NCBI RefSeq assembly: GCF_900107125.1
Contig: NZ_FNOU01000005.1
Location: 85,118 to 149,117, forward strand
DNA: 64,000 bases
Direction: 5' to 3'
From: Eubacterium barkeri
Lineage (GTDB): Bacteria > Bacillota > Clostridia > Eubacteriales > Eubacteriaceae
Shown: positions 46,071-56,016 of the stretch, one piece after another
Layout: each line of letters opens with the position of its first letter
Numbering within the stretch: the stretch's first letter is position 1
Notes under the pieces: generated by a model
Database searches by the model: none
What the model saw: the letters and a program-made list of their open reading frames with translations, nothing else
Told to the model about the DNA's origin: nothing
Program-made: the position numbers and the translations under genes

Positions 46071-47120
46071 TTACTCAGAATCAACCGAAATGGTCTGGAA
46101 TTCCACCCAGGGTATATCGACCTTTTCACCCTCGTTGAGGAGCTTGTCCACATGGAGGAGCAATGGGAATTCCGAAGCATCAATCTTACCGGCGGCAGCC
46201 ATGGCTTTAACGGCACTGGCAGTACGGGTGGCGATGACCACGGCTTCCAGGGTTTGTCCCGCTAATTTCTCAGTGATTTCTTCCATGGACAGCCCTTCCC
46301 CAAGGTATTGACCGACACTTCGGCTCCGCCCCCCGGCTACGGTCACGTCCAGGTCTCCGGCGGCGTACATAATCATCTTATGGGTGCCTCCCACAATTTC
46401 CAAAAGATCGTCCATTTCCTTTACACTTTGCTGGAAGAGCGCAGCCTTGGAATTCACATGGGCGATACCATCATCCCCACATAAATTTTTCAGACCGATG
46501 GCCAGGGCCGTACCCAGGGCATAGCCGTTTTTCAGGGCAACAGCGGCTTCCAGGCCAACAATATCATCGGTTAAACTAATATGATAATAATCCGTCTGGA
46601 AGAGTGCCCGGATTTCCGCCAGCTTTTTAAGGTCCCGGCCGCAATAGCCCACAAAGGAGTGATCGTGGTCCGAGAGATCCCGGGCAGTACAGGGGCCGCC
46701 AATGGCATAAATTTCTAAAGTTGAATCCTCTGGCAACCGTTCTTCCCAATACTCTGGATAGACCTGAAGGGTCCCATCGGGATAATTGATCATTCCCTTG
46801 GTTACCGAAATCATGGGGACGCCCTTTGGAATAATAGGGATAATGGCTTCCAAAAACCAATCCACTCCAAAACTGGAGACACCACAGACCACCAAATCAC
46901 ACCCATCAAGGGCAGTCTCCACCTCATCCACCTTGTAATAATGAATGCCGTGATGGAGGGTTCGGGTTAAATTAATATGATAATCATCCTTCCGAAGGCC
47001 ATCGATGACGGCATCATCCAGGGGGGACCCCACCAGTCTGACCTCATGCCCATTTTCAAACAGAGGGAAGGTCAGTGCTGAGGCCATTTGACCAGAACCA
47101 ACTAAGGTAACAATGCTCAT
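46071..47120 (-). CDS. GpsA-like NAD(P)-dependent polyol-phosphate dehydrogenase
   Basis: This 349-residue protein has an N-terminal Rossmann site LVGSGQMASALTFPL at about 5-20. It has the SVTKGM segment near 105 and AIGGPCTARDLSD near 140. The helical C-terminal domain has EAAVALKNGYALGTA, matching the catalytic Lys of glycerol-3-phosphate dehydrogenase GpsA. It deviates enough that another polyol or ketose phosphate is possible. It is first in an operon with xylulokinase and transaldolase, opposite a SorC regulator. A GTG three codons earlier is in frame, but the ATG at 47120 has AAGGAG at good spacing. Confidence 0.82.
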   Translation of the reverse strand: MSIVTLVGSGQMASALTFPLFENGHEVRLVGSPLDDAVIDGLRKDDYHINLTRTLHHGIHYYKVDEVETALDGCDLVVCGVSSFGVDWFLEAIIPIIPKGVPMISVTKGMINYPDGTLQVYPEYWEERLPEDSTLEIYAIGGPCTARDLSDHDHSFVGYCGRDLKKLAEIRALFQTDYYHISLTDDIVGLEAAVALKNGYALGTALAIGLKNLCGDDGIAHVNSKAALFQQSVKEMDDLLEIVGGTHKMIMYAAGDLDVTVAGGRSRSVGQYLGEGLSMEEITEKLAGQTLEAVVIATRTASAVKAMAAAGKIDASEFPLLLHVDKLLNEGEKVDIPWVEFQTISVDSE

Positions 47121-47129
47121 TTCACTCAC

Positions 47130-47376
47130 TCCTTGTATTTTTTCTTTGATACGGGCATTGTACGTTGATTTTTAAACAAAGTCAATAGAATACGTGCAAC
47201 TTTTCCATTATTTCGAGATTATTCTTAATTAAGATGGGAATAATTTCATTTTATAAAAATCATGGTCTTTTTTTGCACAATTTCTTCCTTGACACCCCAT
47301 AATATCCCACATATAATAGAATTAAAATTTCAATGCTAAGTTTTTTTGGGAATATTCCCAAGCCAAGGAGCCCTTT
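47130..47376. promoter_or_regulatory. Divergent control region of module B
   Basis: The region has a perfect 16-base palindrome TTGGGAATATTCCCAA (47346-47361) 15 bases before the sorC start. A related ATGGGAATAATTTCAT (47232-47247) lies toward the GpsA-like gene. Both are candidate operators of the SorC regulator. No gene is present. Confidence 0.6.
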
Positions 47377-48321
47377 ATGGATCAGAAGAAAATTAATCAA
47401 ATCCTTCGTATTTCAAAATTATATTATGAATTGGACTTGGGACAAGTCGAAATCGCTGCTAAGGAAGGCATCAGTAAATCCACCGTAAGCCGTTTGCTCA
47501 AAGCAGGGAAGGATATGGGACTAGTGGAGGTCCGTATCAAAGAGCCCATGCTCTCCTTCGGAGATTTAGAAGCCCAACTCCTCTCCCGGTTTCCACTGAA
47601 GCGCGTGACCATCGTTCCGGATTTCGTGAACAATCCCCAGATTCTCCTTCGAGATGTCTGTACCGCCCTGGCAGAGGACCTTCCCCGATATTTAGACGAT
47701 GATTGTACCTTGGGCGTTGCCTGGGGGAGTACCCTGGAAATGCTGTCCACTCTTTTAATTCCCATTAAACGCCGGGGCATCTCTGTGATCCAGCTTTCCG
47801 GGGGCTATTCCCGGGCCATCCACGAATCCAGTGCCTTGGAAATTCTTAAAAATTTTGCTGGCAGTGTGGATGGTACCGCCTATGTTATCCCCGCCCCTGC
47901 CATGGTAGATGCTCCTTTTATCGCAGAGGCCATTAAGCAGGATTCCCAGGTGAAGCGCATCCTTAAAATGGCAGAACATTGCCAGACCGCCGTCTTTTCT
48001 GTGGGTAATTTAGCCCGACCCTCTGTTATTTATGAAATGGGATTACTCACGGATGCCCAATATCGGGATATGGAATCCAGAGGCTGTATTGGGGATGTCT
48101 GCTCCCATTTCATCAATGCCCAGGGCGATATTTTCGACCACACCCTGGACAACCGTGTGGTTGGAGCCTCCTTAGATACCATCCGGGCCATTCCCAATAA
48201 GCTGCTTTTAGCCAGCGGTGTCGTCAAGGCCCGGGTCATTTGCGCCGCACTGCGCGGCAGCCTCGTCGATAGTCTTTATATCGACGCACCCACCGCCATG
48301 GAGGTCCTCAAGCATCGTTGA
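47377..48321 (+). CDS. SorC-family regulator (module B)
   Basis: This 314-residue regulator has a helix-turn-helix at about 20-58 (QVEIAAKEGISKSTVSRLLKAGKDMGLV) and a SorC sugar-phosphate-binding domain with LGVAWGSTLEML near 115, VIQLSGGY near 145 and LLLASGVVKARVICAALRGSLVDSLYID at the C-terminus. It is divergent from the GpsA-like, xylB and talC operon and probably senses a pentulose or polyol phosphate made there. An AAGGAG site precedes the ATG. Confidence 0.9.
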   Translation: MDQKKINQILRISKLYYELDLGQVEIAAKEGISKSTVSRLLKAGKDMGLVEVRIKEPMLSFGDLEAQLLSRFPLKRVTIVPDFVNNPQILLRDVCTALAEDLPRYLDDDCTLGVAWGSTLEMLSTLLIPIKRRGISVIQLSGGYSRAIHESSALEILKNFAGSVDGTAYVIPAPAMVDAPFIAEAIKQDSQVKRILKMAEHCQTAVFSVGNLARPSVIYEMGLLTDAQYRDMESRGCIGDVCSHFINAQGDIFDHTLDNRVVGASLDTIRAIPNKLLLASGVVKARVICAALRGSLVDSLYIDAPTAMEVLKHR

Positions 48322-48458
48322 TTATTGATAATGATCAAATAATTATATTTAGAGAATCGTATTTTAACCCTTTTCAACCTTTTGTTTTCCTTAAGCATAT
48401 GGTAATATATGAATGAATAGATGTTTTTCGATTCCTAAACCCCAAAGGAGAAGTTTTC

Positions 48459-49913
48459 ATGAAACGATTCATTTCCCTGACACTCGCCCTCATCAGTCTG
48501 ATTGTTCTGACCTCTGGCTGTGGACAAAGTGCGAAGAAAGTTGCATTAGACCCACAAAATCCGACTAAGATTACGATCTGGCATTACTACAACGGTGCCC
48601 AACAGCAAGCCTTTGCCAATGCCATCGCCGAGTTTAATGCAAGCGAAGGCGCCAAGCAGGGCATTCAAGTCAGTGAATCGACCCAGGGTACTGTTTCTGA
48701 TTTAGAGAAAAGCGTTATGGATGCCGCTCAAAAGAAAGTCGGTGCCCCCCAAATGCCCAATATATTTGCCGCTTATTCTGACACTGCCTATGAACTGGAT
48801 CAAATGGGGACCGTGGCCGATTTATCCCCCTATTTTACCGAAAAGGAACGCCAGGCCTATATTGATGGCTATATTGAGGAGGGCGATTTTTTCAACAACG
48901 GCAGCCTTAAGATCTTCCCGGTTGCCAAATCCACGGAAATTTTAAGCATCAACGAAACCGATTGGCAAAAATTTGCTGATGCTACCGGGGCTTCTAAAGA
49001 CGATCTTAAAACCATTGAAGGGATTACCAAAACAGCAAAAGCCTACTATGAATGGACGAACGCCAAAACCCCGGATATCCCCAATGATGGCAAAGCCTTT
49101 TTTGGACGGGATGCCTTTGCCAATTATATGATCATTGGCTCTCGACAATTGGGGACAGAAATCTTCAATGCTCAAAATGGACAATGTACCTTAAATTTTG
49201 ACAAGGCCGTCATGCGCAAACTTTGGGATAATTACTACCTTCCCATGGTCGCTGGATGGTTTGATGAAGAAAACCGCTTCCGCAGTGATGACATCAAAAC
49301 CGGGCGCATTATCGCCTGCGTCGGCTCCTCTTCCAGCGCCAGCTTCCTCCCCAGTCAGTGCATCCTTTCTGATACCGAAAGCTACCCCATCACGATGACG
49401 TCCACCGTTGCCCCCCAGTTTGAAGGAGGCAAAGCCTACGCTGTCCAGCAGGGTGCGGGAATGGTCGTCACCGAAGCTGACGAAAAAGAGGTCTATGCCT
49501 CTGTGCAATTTCTCAAATGGTTCACACAGCCTCAGCAAAACGCAACTTTTTCTGTTGAGTCTGGTTATCTCCCCGTCACTAAAGAGGCCAGTACCGAGTC
49601 CTATCTTGCCTCCGTCATGACTGATTCCGGAACCAAAGAAAAGGTTGTGGACGCACTCAATTCAGCTGCCAAGACGACGGAGAATAATGAAATGTATACA
49701 AATAAAGCCTTTAAAAATGGTGGTGCTGCCCGAAGCATCCTTGAGCATACCCTGCCTCAAAAGGCTGAAGCCGATCGCAAAATCTTACTTGAAATGGTGT
49801 CAACGGGCACAGATTACAACACCGCATTGGCACAATTAAATACAGATGCAAATTTTGATGCCTGGTATAAGGATACCCTCAGCCAATTGGAGGCTGCTCT
49901 CACCCAAGAATAA
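48459..49913 (+). CDS. Extracellular sugar-binding lipoprotein without a cognate permease
   Basis: This 484-residue protein has a signal peptide ending in lipobox LTSGC (Cys near residue 21). It then shows features of family 1 solute-binding proteins: ITIWHYYNGAQQQAFANAIAEFN near 38, a domain swap with VAKSTEILSINETDW, and QFLKWFTQPQQNATFS near 350. Such proteins usually deliver sugars to ABC permeases, but none is present here. The next gene, 38 bases on, is a membrane diguanylate cyclase with an external sensor. A sensing role is therefore inferred. It has an AAAGGAG site. Confidence 0.87.
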   Translation: MKRFISLTLALISLIVLTSGCGQSAKKVALDPQNPTKITIWHYYNGAQQQAFANAIAEFNASEGAKQGIQVSESTQGTVSDLEKSVMDAAQKKVGAPQMPNIFAAYSDTAYELDQMGTVADLSPYFTEKERQAYIDGYIEEGDFFNNGSLKIFPVAKSTEILSINETDWQKFADATGASKDDLKTIEGITKTAKAYYEWTNAKTPDIPNDGKAFFGRDAFANYMIIGSRQLGTEIFNAQNGQCTLNFDKAVMRKLWDNYYLPMVAGWFDEENRFRSDDIKTGRIIACVGSSSSASFLPSQCILSDTESYPITMTSTVAPQFEGGKAYAVQQGAGMVVTEADEKEVYASVQFLKWFTQPQQNATFSVESGYLPVTKEASTESYLASVMTDSGTKEKVVDALNSAAKTTENNEMYTNKAFKNGGAARSILEHTLPQKAEADRKILLEMVSTGTDYNTALAQLNTDANFDAWYKDTLSQLEAALTQE

Positions 49914-49951
49914 ATACTCAATGGACCATTTGTATTCCTTCAGAGGAGCGT

Positions 49952-52189
49952 ATGGATATGACCCATCTAAAAGAAAAAAAACAAAGCCTTCGCATCCAAT
50001 TGCTCATCCCCATCTGTCTCCTGCTTATTACCCAAATGGCTCTTATTTTTATCAGTATTTTCGCCAGCGGACTGCTGGGCCGCCTGGATGAATCGGCGGC
50101 TCAGGTCCTCGGCCGAACCGTTCAATCCAGACGGGATTATCTTCAATACGATATGGTGAACAAATGGCGTGAAACCGGCGATACAGTATCTCAGCTGGAT
50201 GCCCTTTATGCAAATAGTGGCCAGAATGCCGCCAGTCTGTCCTCTGATGCCAACGCATATACCGATTATCTCCGTCAGGCAACCCCCATGCTCATTTCTA
50301 TGATGCGAACCAATGCCGTCTCTGGGGCCTTTATCATCCTTCGAGGTGGTCCTCTTCCTGCGGATCCAGCAAAGGATAGCCTAACGGGCATCTATATCCG
50401 GGATCGGGACCCTTCTTCCGTCTATAATAGTGATAACAAGGATCTCCTTTTTGAGCGTGCTCCAGTGGATGTTGTGACACAAACCGGCATCACCACTGAT
50501 TCCTATTGGACCCCTAAATTTACCCTATCTGAGGATAATGCAGACCACCGTTATTTTTATAATCCCTATCGTGCCGCTTTGGAAAACAAAGGCTTATCCG
50601 ATACTGATTTAGCGTATTGGTCACCAGCTTACCACCTAAACGAAGAGGATAACGCCATCTCCATCGCCTACTCCGTCCCACTGATTGCGGATGATGGTAC
50701 TTTATATGGTGTCCTTGGTGTGGAAATACTGACCGACTATCTCATAAAACAACTACCGACAGAGGAAATTACAGATAATGGCAGTGCCTATTGTCTGGCG
50801 ATTCAACCAAAGGGCGACGGTCCCTACCAGGCTGTCGCGGTTAATAGCACAAATTATCAACTAACTCAGGACACCTTGAGAGAGTTTAATCTCCAGCCCA
50901 GCCGATATGAAAAATGTAGTTTTCTTACGGGACTACAAAACACATCTCAAATGGTTGCTGCAACAGGGAAGCTATCGCTTTATAACCGCAATGCACCTTT
51001 TTCTGACGAACAATGGGTTCTCATGGCCATTGAGCCAAAGACCACCCTATCCAGCCTTTCCTGGAATACGGGCCTTACCCTTGCCATTATTGTGGGCACG
51101 ATTTTCATTGTCAGTATCATTGCCACCATTATCATCACAAAACGGCTAATCGCTCCAGTGTCTAAGCTTGAAAAAGAAGTACGCACCGGGATCTCTGCCG
51201 GTACCCCCGTCCCACTCACTGCCACAGGAATTAGTGAATTGGATTCCCTTGCCCAAGGTGTTGAAGCCCTCAACCGGGAAGTCATGCGGACCGCAGGAAA
51301 ATTGACCCATTTACTCAAAATGTCCAGTATCAATCTGGGTGCCTTTGAATTAGATGAGGATCTTGAAAAAATTCTGTTTGTCAGTGATGATTTCTTCGAT
51401 GTTTTTGGAGAAAAGAATTTATCCGCCCAGAATATGGACTATCATACCTTCCTCCATCGGCTGAATGCCTTTGAACCTTATGCCTTGCCCAAGACCATAA
51501 AGGATGCCCCACAACAAAAAGAACGGGTTTATGAAATCCCCAAAGAAGATGGTACTTTATGGATTCGAGTACAGGTGGAAATGCAAAATAACTTAATCAC
51601 TGGATTTGTGGAAGATATCAGTCTTGAGTGGCGCGAACTCCGTCAAATGGAATATGAACGGAACCACGATGTTCTCACAGGTCTCATGAATCGCCGGGCT
51701 TTCTTAGAACGGTTCCATAATATTTTTACTGATGGAACCCTGGAGAAGGACAAATACGCTGCCTTGATTATGTTGGATTTAGACAACCTAAAATATGTTA
51801 ATGACAGCTTTGGCCATGAAGCTGGAGACGTCTATATCCGCACAGCTGCAACACAGCTTTTAGCCGGTAGTCCAGCCGATGCCTTAGTTGCCCGGATGTC
51901 CGGGGATGAATTCATCCTATTTTTCTACAATCTGGCGGATATGGTGACCCTTCGAACAGCCGTGTCCAACCTGGAAGAAAATGTCCAGGGCCAATGCGTC
52001 ATTCTACCTGAAGGTAAGGGGCACACCTTACACATGTCCGCTGGTGTCGCAATCTATCCAACGCACAGCTGCGAAGGGAATTCTCTGATCCGATATGCTG
52101 ATTTTGCCATGTACCAGGGAAAGAAAGGAATCAAAGGCTGCTTTACCTACTTTGATAGCAGCATTTATGATGAGGCCCATCGGCCCTAA
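49952..52189 (+). CDS. Diguanylate cyclase with external dCache-like sensor, HAMP, PAS and GGDEF
   Basis: This 745-residue protein has a first membrane helix at about 18-38, an external region of about 330 residues (dCache-like), a second helix at about 375-398, a HAMP-like linker, a PAS-like domain at about 445-560 and a GGDEF domain at about 570-740. The active loop reads RMSGDEF near residue 650; SGDEF variants can be active. SNLEENVQG and LHMSAGVAIYPT complete the domain. It is coupled to the upstream binding lipoprotein gene, suggesting that ligand-loaded lipoprotein controls cyclic di-GMP synthesis (inference). A strong terminator follows. Confidence 0.9.
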   Translation: MDMTHLKEKKQSLRIQLLIPICLLLITQMALIFISIFASGLLGRLDESAAQVLGRTVQSRRDYLQYDMVNKWRETGDTVSQLDALYANSGQNAASLSSDANAYTDYLRQATPMLISMMRTNAVSGAFIILRGGPLPADPAKDSLTGIYIRDRDPSSVYNSDNKDLLFERAPVDVVTQTGITTDSYWTPKFTLSEDNADHRYFYNPYRAALENKGLSDTDLAYWSPAYHLNEEDNAISIAYSVPLIADDGTLYGVLGVEILTDYLIKQLPTEEITDNGSAYCLAIQPKGDGPYQAVAVNSTNYQLTQDTLREFNLQPSRYEKCSFLTGLQNTSQMVAATGKLSLYNRNAPFSDEQWVLMAIEPKTTLSSLSWNTGLTLAIIVGTIFIVSIIATIIITKRLIAPVSKLEKEVRTGISAGTPVPLTATGISELDSLAQGVEALNREVMRTAGKLTHLLKMSSINLGAFELDEDLEKILFVSDDFFDVFGEKNLSAQNMDYHTFLHRLNAFEPYALPKTIKDAPQQKERVYEIPKEDGTLWIRVQVEMQNNLITGFVEDISLEWRELRQMEYERNHDVLTGLMNRRAFLERFHNIFTDGTLEKDKYAALIMLDLDNLKYVNDSFGHEAGDVYIRTAATQLLAGSPADALVARMSGDEFILFFYNLADMVTLRTAVSNLEENVQGQCVILPEGKGHTLHMSAGVAIYPTHSCEGNSLIRYADFAMYQGKKGIKGCFTYFDSSIYDEAHRP

Positions 52190-52198
52190 GCGTATAAT

Positions 52199-52242
52199 AA
52201 AAGGACTATCCGTTCTATAAGGGATAGTCCTTTTATTTTTTT
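52199..52242. terminator. Terminator between the diguanylate cyclase and transketolase genes
   Basis: Arms AAAAGGACTATCC and GGATAGTCCTTTT form a 13-bp stem followed by ATTTTTTT. It can serve both converging genes. Confidence 0.88.
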
Positions 52243-52258
52243 CATTAATGGCTCTGAA

Positions 52259-53194
52259 CTACTTCCGACCAATGGCTTTTTTGGCAGCTTGTACAATAGC
52301 AGTGGTGTTCAGGTTATAGTGTTCCAATACATCCACAGCTTTACCAGATTGTCCAAACTGATCCATGATCCCGACCTTTTCCACCGGAGCCGGCAGGGTT
52401 TCAGCCAGTACTTCACACACCGCACCCGCTAAACCGCCGATGATCGAGTGTTCTTCTGCGGTAACGATGGCACCGGTTTCCTTGGCAGCAGCGACAATGG
52501 CATCCCGGTCAATGGGTTTAATACAGCCCATATTTAACACCCGGGCACTGATCCCTTCACCAGCCAGAATTCCAGCGGCTTCCACAGCCTTTTCAACCAT
52601 CAAACCGATGGCGATGATGGTAACATCCGTCCCTTCTTTCAGGGTGACGGCCTTACCCAGTTCGAACTGATAATCTTCCGGCAGGATGACTTCTGTTGCC
52701 AGACGACCCAGACGTAAGTATACCGGTCCGTTCAATTCAACGGCAGCATCCATCATCCGCTTGGTTTCTACGGCATCCGCCGGGACCAGGACCGTCATAT
52801 TGGGCAGGACACGCATCAGGGCAATATCTTCCACAGATTGGTGGGAACCCCCATCTTCCCCAACGGAGAGTCCCGCATGGGTACAGGCCACTTTGACATT
52901 CATCTTAGGGTAGCAGATGCTGTTCCGAATGACTTCAAAAGCACGACCTGCTCCAAAGATGGCAAAGGTACTGGCAAAGGGAACTTTCCCCGTAGTCGAC
53001 AGGCCAGCAGCCATACCCATCATATCACATTCTGCAATCCCAGCATTAAAATGGCGTTCTGGAATGGCTTTTTTAAAGTCAGCGGTCTTGGTGGCGCCGG
53101 AGAGGTCGGCATCCAGGACGACGATATTTTCATTCTTTTCGCCCAATTCCACCAGGTATTTTCCGTAAGCTTCTCTCGTTGCGATTTTGCTCAT
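52259..53194 (-). CDS. Transketolase, C-terminal subunit
   Basis: This 311-residue protein holds the pyrimidine-binding and C-terminal domains of transketolase, with AGIAECDMMGMAAGLS near 50, the Glu that activates thiamine, and HAGLSVGEDGGSHQSVEDIALMR near 110. Split transketolases in Clostridia work as a two-subunit enzyme with the gene just upstream. It exchanges two-carbon units between pentose, tetrose and hexose phosphates, linking xylulose 5-phosphate from module B to glycolysis. It begins 27 bases after the N-terminal gene. Confidence 0.93.
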   Translation of the reverse strand: MSKIATREAYGKYLVELGEKNENIVVLDADLSGATKTADFKKAIPERHFNAGIAECDMMGMAAGLSTTGKVPFASTFAIFGAGRAFEVIRNSICYPKMNVKVACTHAGLSVGEDGGSHQSVEDIALMRVLPNMTVLVPADAVETKRMMDAAVELNGPVYLRLGRLATEVILPEDYQFELGKAVTLKEGTDVTIIAIGLMVEKAVEAAGILAGEGISARVLNMGCIKPIDRDAIVAAAKETGAIVTAEEHSIIGGLAGAVCEVLAETLPAPVEKVGIMDQFGQSGKAVDVLEHYNLNTTAIVQAAKKAIGRK

Positions 53195-53221
53195 ATTCGA
53201 TTCTCCTATCTCTAATCTCGC

Positions 53222-54031
53222 TTAGGCGTCTAATTCAGAAAGGGCCTGGGCGACTTCGTCCGCATTGGGTCCCTTACCATGCCAGCCCGCATTGTTTTCC
53301 ATATAGGAGACACCCTTACCCTTGACGGTCTTACACACCAGCACGGTGGGCTTACCCGCCACGGTTCCAGCCTGTTCAAGTGCAGCGCGGAGCTGATCGA
53401 AGTTATTGCCATCCTCCACGACGATGACATTCCAGCCAAAGGCGGCAAATTTTTCATCAATGGGGTAGGGACTCATGACATCGGTAATGGCACCATCAAT
53501 CTGGAGGTTGTTATTATCCACAAAAGCAATCAAATTATCCAGCTTATAATGGGCAGCGCTCATGGCGGCTTCCCACACCATCCCTTCCTGGAGTTCACCA
53601 TCCCCTAAGAGAACATAGGTTTTCCAGTCAGCCTTGTCGAGCTTGGCTCCCAGAGCCATCCCAACGGCAGCGCCAATACCCTGACCTAAGGAACCCGTGG
53701 ACATATCCACCCCGGGAATCTTCTTCATGTCCGGGTGACCCTGGAGCATGTGACCGATCTGGCGCAGGTTATCCAGTTCTTCCTTGGGGAAAAAGCCCTT
53801 GGCTGCTAAAGTCGCATAGAGGACCGGGGCAGCGTGTCCCTTGGACAGCACAAAACGATCGCGGTCTTCTTTTTTAGGATCCTTAGGATCCACATTCATT
53901 TTTTCAAAATATAACAGGGCTAAAATTTCTACGGCGGATAACGATCCACCTGGATGACCGGAGGCGGCCTTGCCAATCATTTTAACAATATCTTTGCGGA
54001 TATCCTTGGCTGTTGCTTCTAATTTTCCCAT
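53222..54031 (-). CDS. Transketolase, N-terminal subunit
   Basis: This 269-residue protein is the thiamine-pyrophosphate-binding half. It has [18 protein letters not shown] near 24, [11 protein letters not shown] near 68, and the TPP motif [13 protein letters not shown] near 145, followed by DNNNLQIDG with the metal-binding Asn. It pairs with the downstream C-terminal half. It lies 72 bases after alanine racemase on the same strand, with an AAGGAG site, and may be on its own transcript. The split form is normal for Clostridia. Confidence 0.93.
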   Translation of the reverse strand: MGKLEATAKDIRKDIVKMIGKAASGHPGGSLSAVEILALLYFEKMNVDPKDPKKEDRDRFVLSKGHAAPVLYATLAAKGFFPKEELDNLRQIGHMLQGHPDMKKIPGVDMSTGSLGQGIGAAVGMALGAKLDKADWKTYVLLGDGELQEGMVWEAAMSAAHYKLDNLIAFVDNNNLQIDGAITDVMSPYPIDEKFAAFGWNVIVVEDGNNFDQLRAALEQAGTVAGKPTVLVCKTVKGKGVSYMENNAGWHGKGPNADEVAQALSELDA

Positions 54032-54103
54032 AAAGTTCTCCTTCGAAAAGATTTCTATCTCAAGCCCAATACCATCATTGGGCCAGGATATCTATTTACC
54101 GGG

Positions 54104-55312
54104 CTAATTTAGCCCAAAATAACCAGAATTTAAAATTTCCACCTCGAGATGGGCATCCCCCATAAAGGTGTATACCCGGGGAACCCGTTTGTTCACCATA
54201 CAGACCAGCTCGTAATTGATGGTCCCCAGCTTTTTCGCTAGCTCATCCACCGCGATGTTCTCCCCAAAAAGCTCAACCTCATCAAAGAGGGCCACATCTT
54301 CAAGGTCTGTAATGTCCACAGTGCATTGATCCATACAGATATTGCCCACTACCGGAGCCCGATTACCTTTAATCCAGACTTCTGCCCCTTTGCCCGACAA
54401 CATCCGGGTATACCCATCAGCATAACCCACAGGAAGGGTGGCAATCACCCGATCCTCTGTGGCAATGTACTGTCGCCCATAGCCCAGGGAATCTCCGGCG
54501 TGAATGGTTTTGATATGGACAATCCGGGTTTTAAAAGTCATCACAGGCTTTAGGGGCAGGCGCTCTTTCTTGACCTCATCCGAGGGATACAGGCCGTACA
54601 GAATGATCCCTGGCCGCACACCATTAAAAATGGTCTTCTCAAAATCCATGATGGCAGCACTGTTTTCCACATCTTTTAAGGGAATGGTAATCCCCCGTTC
54701 CTTTAAACCCTTCACCACCTCGGCATAACGGGACAGCTGGAGATGGGTAAAGGTTTTATCGGCACAATCTGCCGTGGCAAAATGGGTAAACATCCCTTTA
54801 ACAGTAATCCCCGGCAGTTCAGCAATCTGAGCGATGGCCTCCACCGCCTCATGCCATTGCCAGCCAATCCGGCCCATTCCCGTGTCCACCTTCACATGAA
54901 CCGGGCAGACACAGCCTTCGGACACACAGTAATCGGACAGTGCTTTGGCAAACGCATGTTGGTACACCGTTGGCTCGATATCCCACTCTACCAAATCCGG
55001 TATGGTATCCTCCGCTGTAAAGCCCAGAAGCATGATACTGCTGCGATCAATACCCTTTTGACGCAGGGCAATGGCTTCATCCAAAAAGGCTACTGCAAAG
55101 GCATCAATCCCCTCATCCTGGAGGGTTTCCACCACCTCAATGCCATGACCATAGGCATCGGCTTTCACCACACCGATAATGGTTGCCCCGGGGCCCACCA
55201 GCTTCTTAATGCCGTTCAGATTATAAATCAAGTTTTCCAGATTAATCTCTGCCCAGGTTGGACGATGGGGCGGCAGTTCCAAAACCTCGCCTAAATTATC
55301 ATAAATTCCCAT
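54104..55312 (-). CDS. alr: Alanine racemase
   Basis: This 402-residue PLP enzyme makes D-alanine for peptidoglycan. The PLP-binding Lys is in VVKADAYGHG near residue 49. It has DTGMGRIGW near 143 and LPVGYADGYTRMLS near 300, and the second catalytic Tyr is expected in the SLGYGRQY region. The N-terminal 15 residues are slightly longer than in Bacillus Alr. It follows the nucleosidase gene by 11 bases, with AGGAGG upstream, forming an ispF-mtnN-alr run. A GGGCTAA/TTAGCCC hairpin covers its stop codon. Confidence 0.94.
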   Translation of the reverse strand: MGIYDNLGEVLELPPHRPTWAEINLENLIYNLNGIKKLVGPGATIIGVVKADAYGHGIEVVETLQDEGIDAFAVAFLDEAIALRQKGIDRSSIMLLGFTAEDTIPDLVEWDIEPTVYQHAFAKALSDYCVSEGCVCPVHVKVDTGMGRIGWQWHEAVEAIAQIAELPGITVKGMFTHFATADCADKTFTHLQLSRYAEVVKGLKERGITIPLKDVENSAAIMDFEKTIFNGVRPGIILYGLYPSDEVKKERLPLKPVMTFKTRIVHIKTIHAGDSLGYGRQYIATEDRVIATLPVGYADGYTRMLSGKGAEVWIKGNRAPVVGNICMDQCTVDITDLEDVALFDEVELFGENIAVDELAKKLGTINYELVCMVNKRVPRVYTFMGDAHLEVEILNSGYFGLN

Positions 55313-55323
55313 ACTTTTCCTCC

Positions 55324-56016
55324 TTAGCTTGCCGTTGCACTGACTAAGGCCAGCACCAACCGGCTGGCATTGGCCACCGATTCTTCAAAATGGGCATCAT
55401 AGGTCGCCTCAAGGGCCTCGTCTGCATGATCGGAAATACTGCGAATAATCATAAAGGGAATCCCATTCACCCAGGCTGTCTGGGCCACGGCGGCCCCCTC
55501 CATCTCCACGCAGGCCCCGGAAAGTTCTGTGGCCAGGGCCGCTTTAAGCTCCCCTGAGGCCACCACCCGGTCTGCGGTTAATACCCGGCCAGCCAAGGCT
55601 GGAATCCCCAGCCCCGCTGCGGCCGCTTTCGCTTTAGACAATAAATCCGGGTCTGCTTCAAAGAGGCGCACCCCCATTTCAGGGATTTCCCCCAGGGCAA
55701 AGCCGGCTGGGGTAGCATCCATATCGTATTGCATGGCATCCTTAGAGAGGACAATATCCCCCACATCCAGGCCACTGGCTAAGGCCCCGGCGACCCCCAG
55801 ATTGATGAGGCAATCTACCCCGTAGCAATCAATGAGGATCTGGGTGCACAGCGCAGCGTTCACCTTTCCCACGCCACATTGTACTGCGGTTACCTCTTTA
55901 CCATTTATTTTTCCGGAAACAAAGGTCATCCCAGCCTTGGTAAAGGTGGTGGACACCGTCATGCTTAATACAATGCCCTCGACTTCTTCCTTCAGTGCTG
56001 CTATTATTCCAATCAT
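55324..56016 (-). CDS. mtnN: 5'-methylthioadenosine/S-adenosylhomocysteine nucleosidase
   Basis: This 230-residue enzyme cleaves adenine from MTA, SAH and 5'-deoxyadenosine. It starts [11 protein letters not shown] (catalytic Glu near 11) and has [12 protein letters not shown] near 48, GVAGAL near 75, [21 protein letters not shown] near 92, EMEGAAVAQ near 175 and SDHAD near 198. All are diagnostic for MtnN. It overlaps ispF by four bases. The rest of the methionine-salvage pathway is not in the window, so the RLP should not be linked to it by location. Confidence 0.95.
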   Translation of the reverse strand: MIGIIAALKEEVEGIVLSMTVSTTFTKAGMTFVSGKINGKEVTAVQCGVGKVNAALCTQILIDCYGVDCLINLGVAGALASGLDVGDIVLSKDAMQYDMDATPAGFALGEIPEMGVRLFEADPDLLSKAKAAAAGLGIPALAGRVLTADRVVASGELKAALATELSGACVEMEGAAVAQTAWVNGIPFMIIRSISDHADEALEATYDAHFEESVANASRLVLALVSATAS

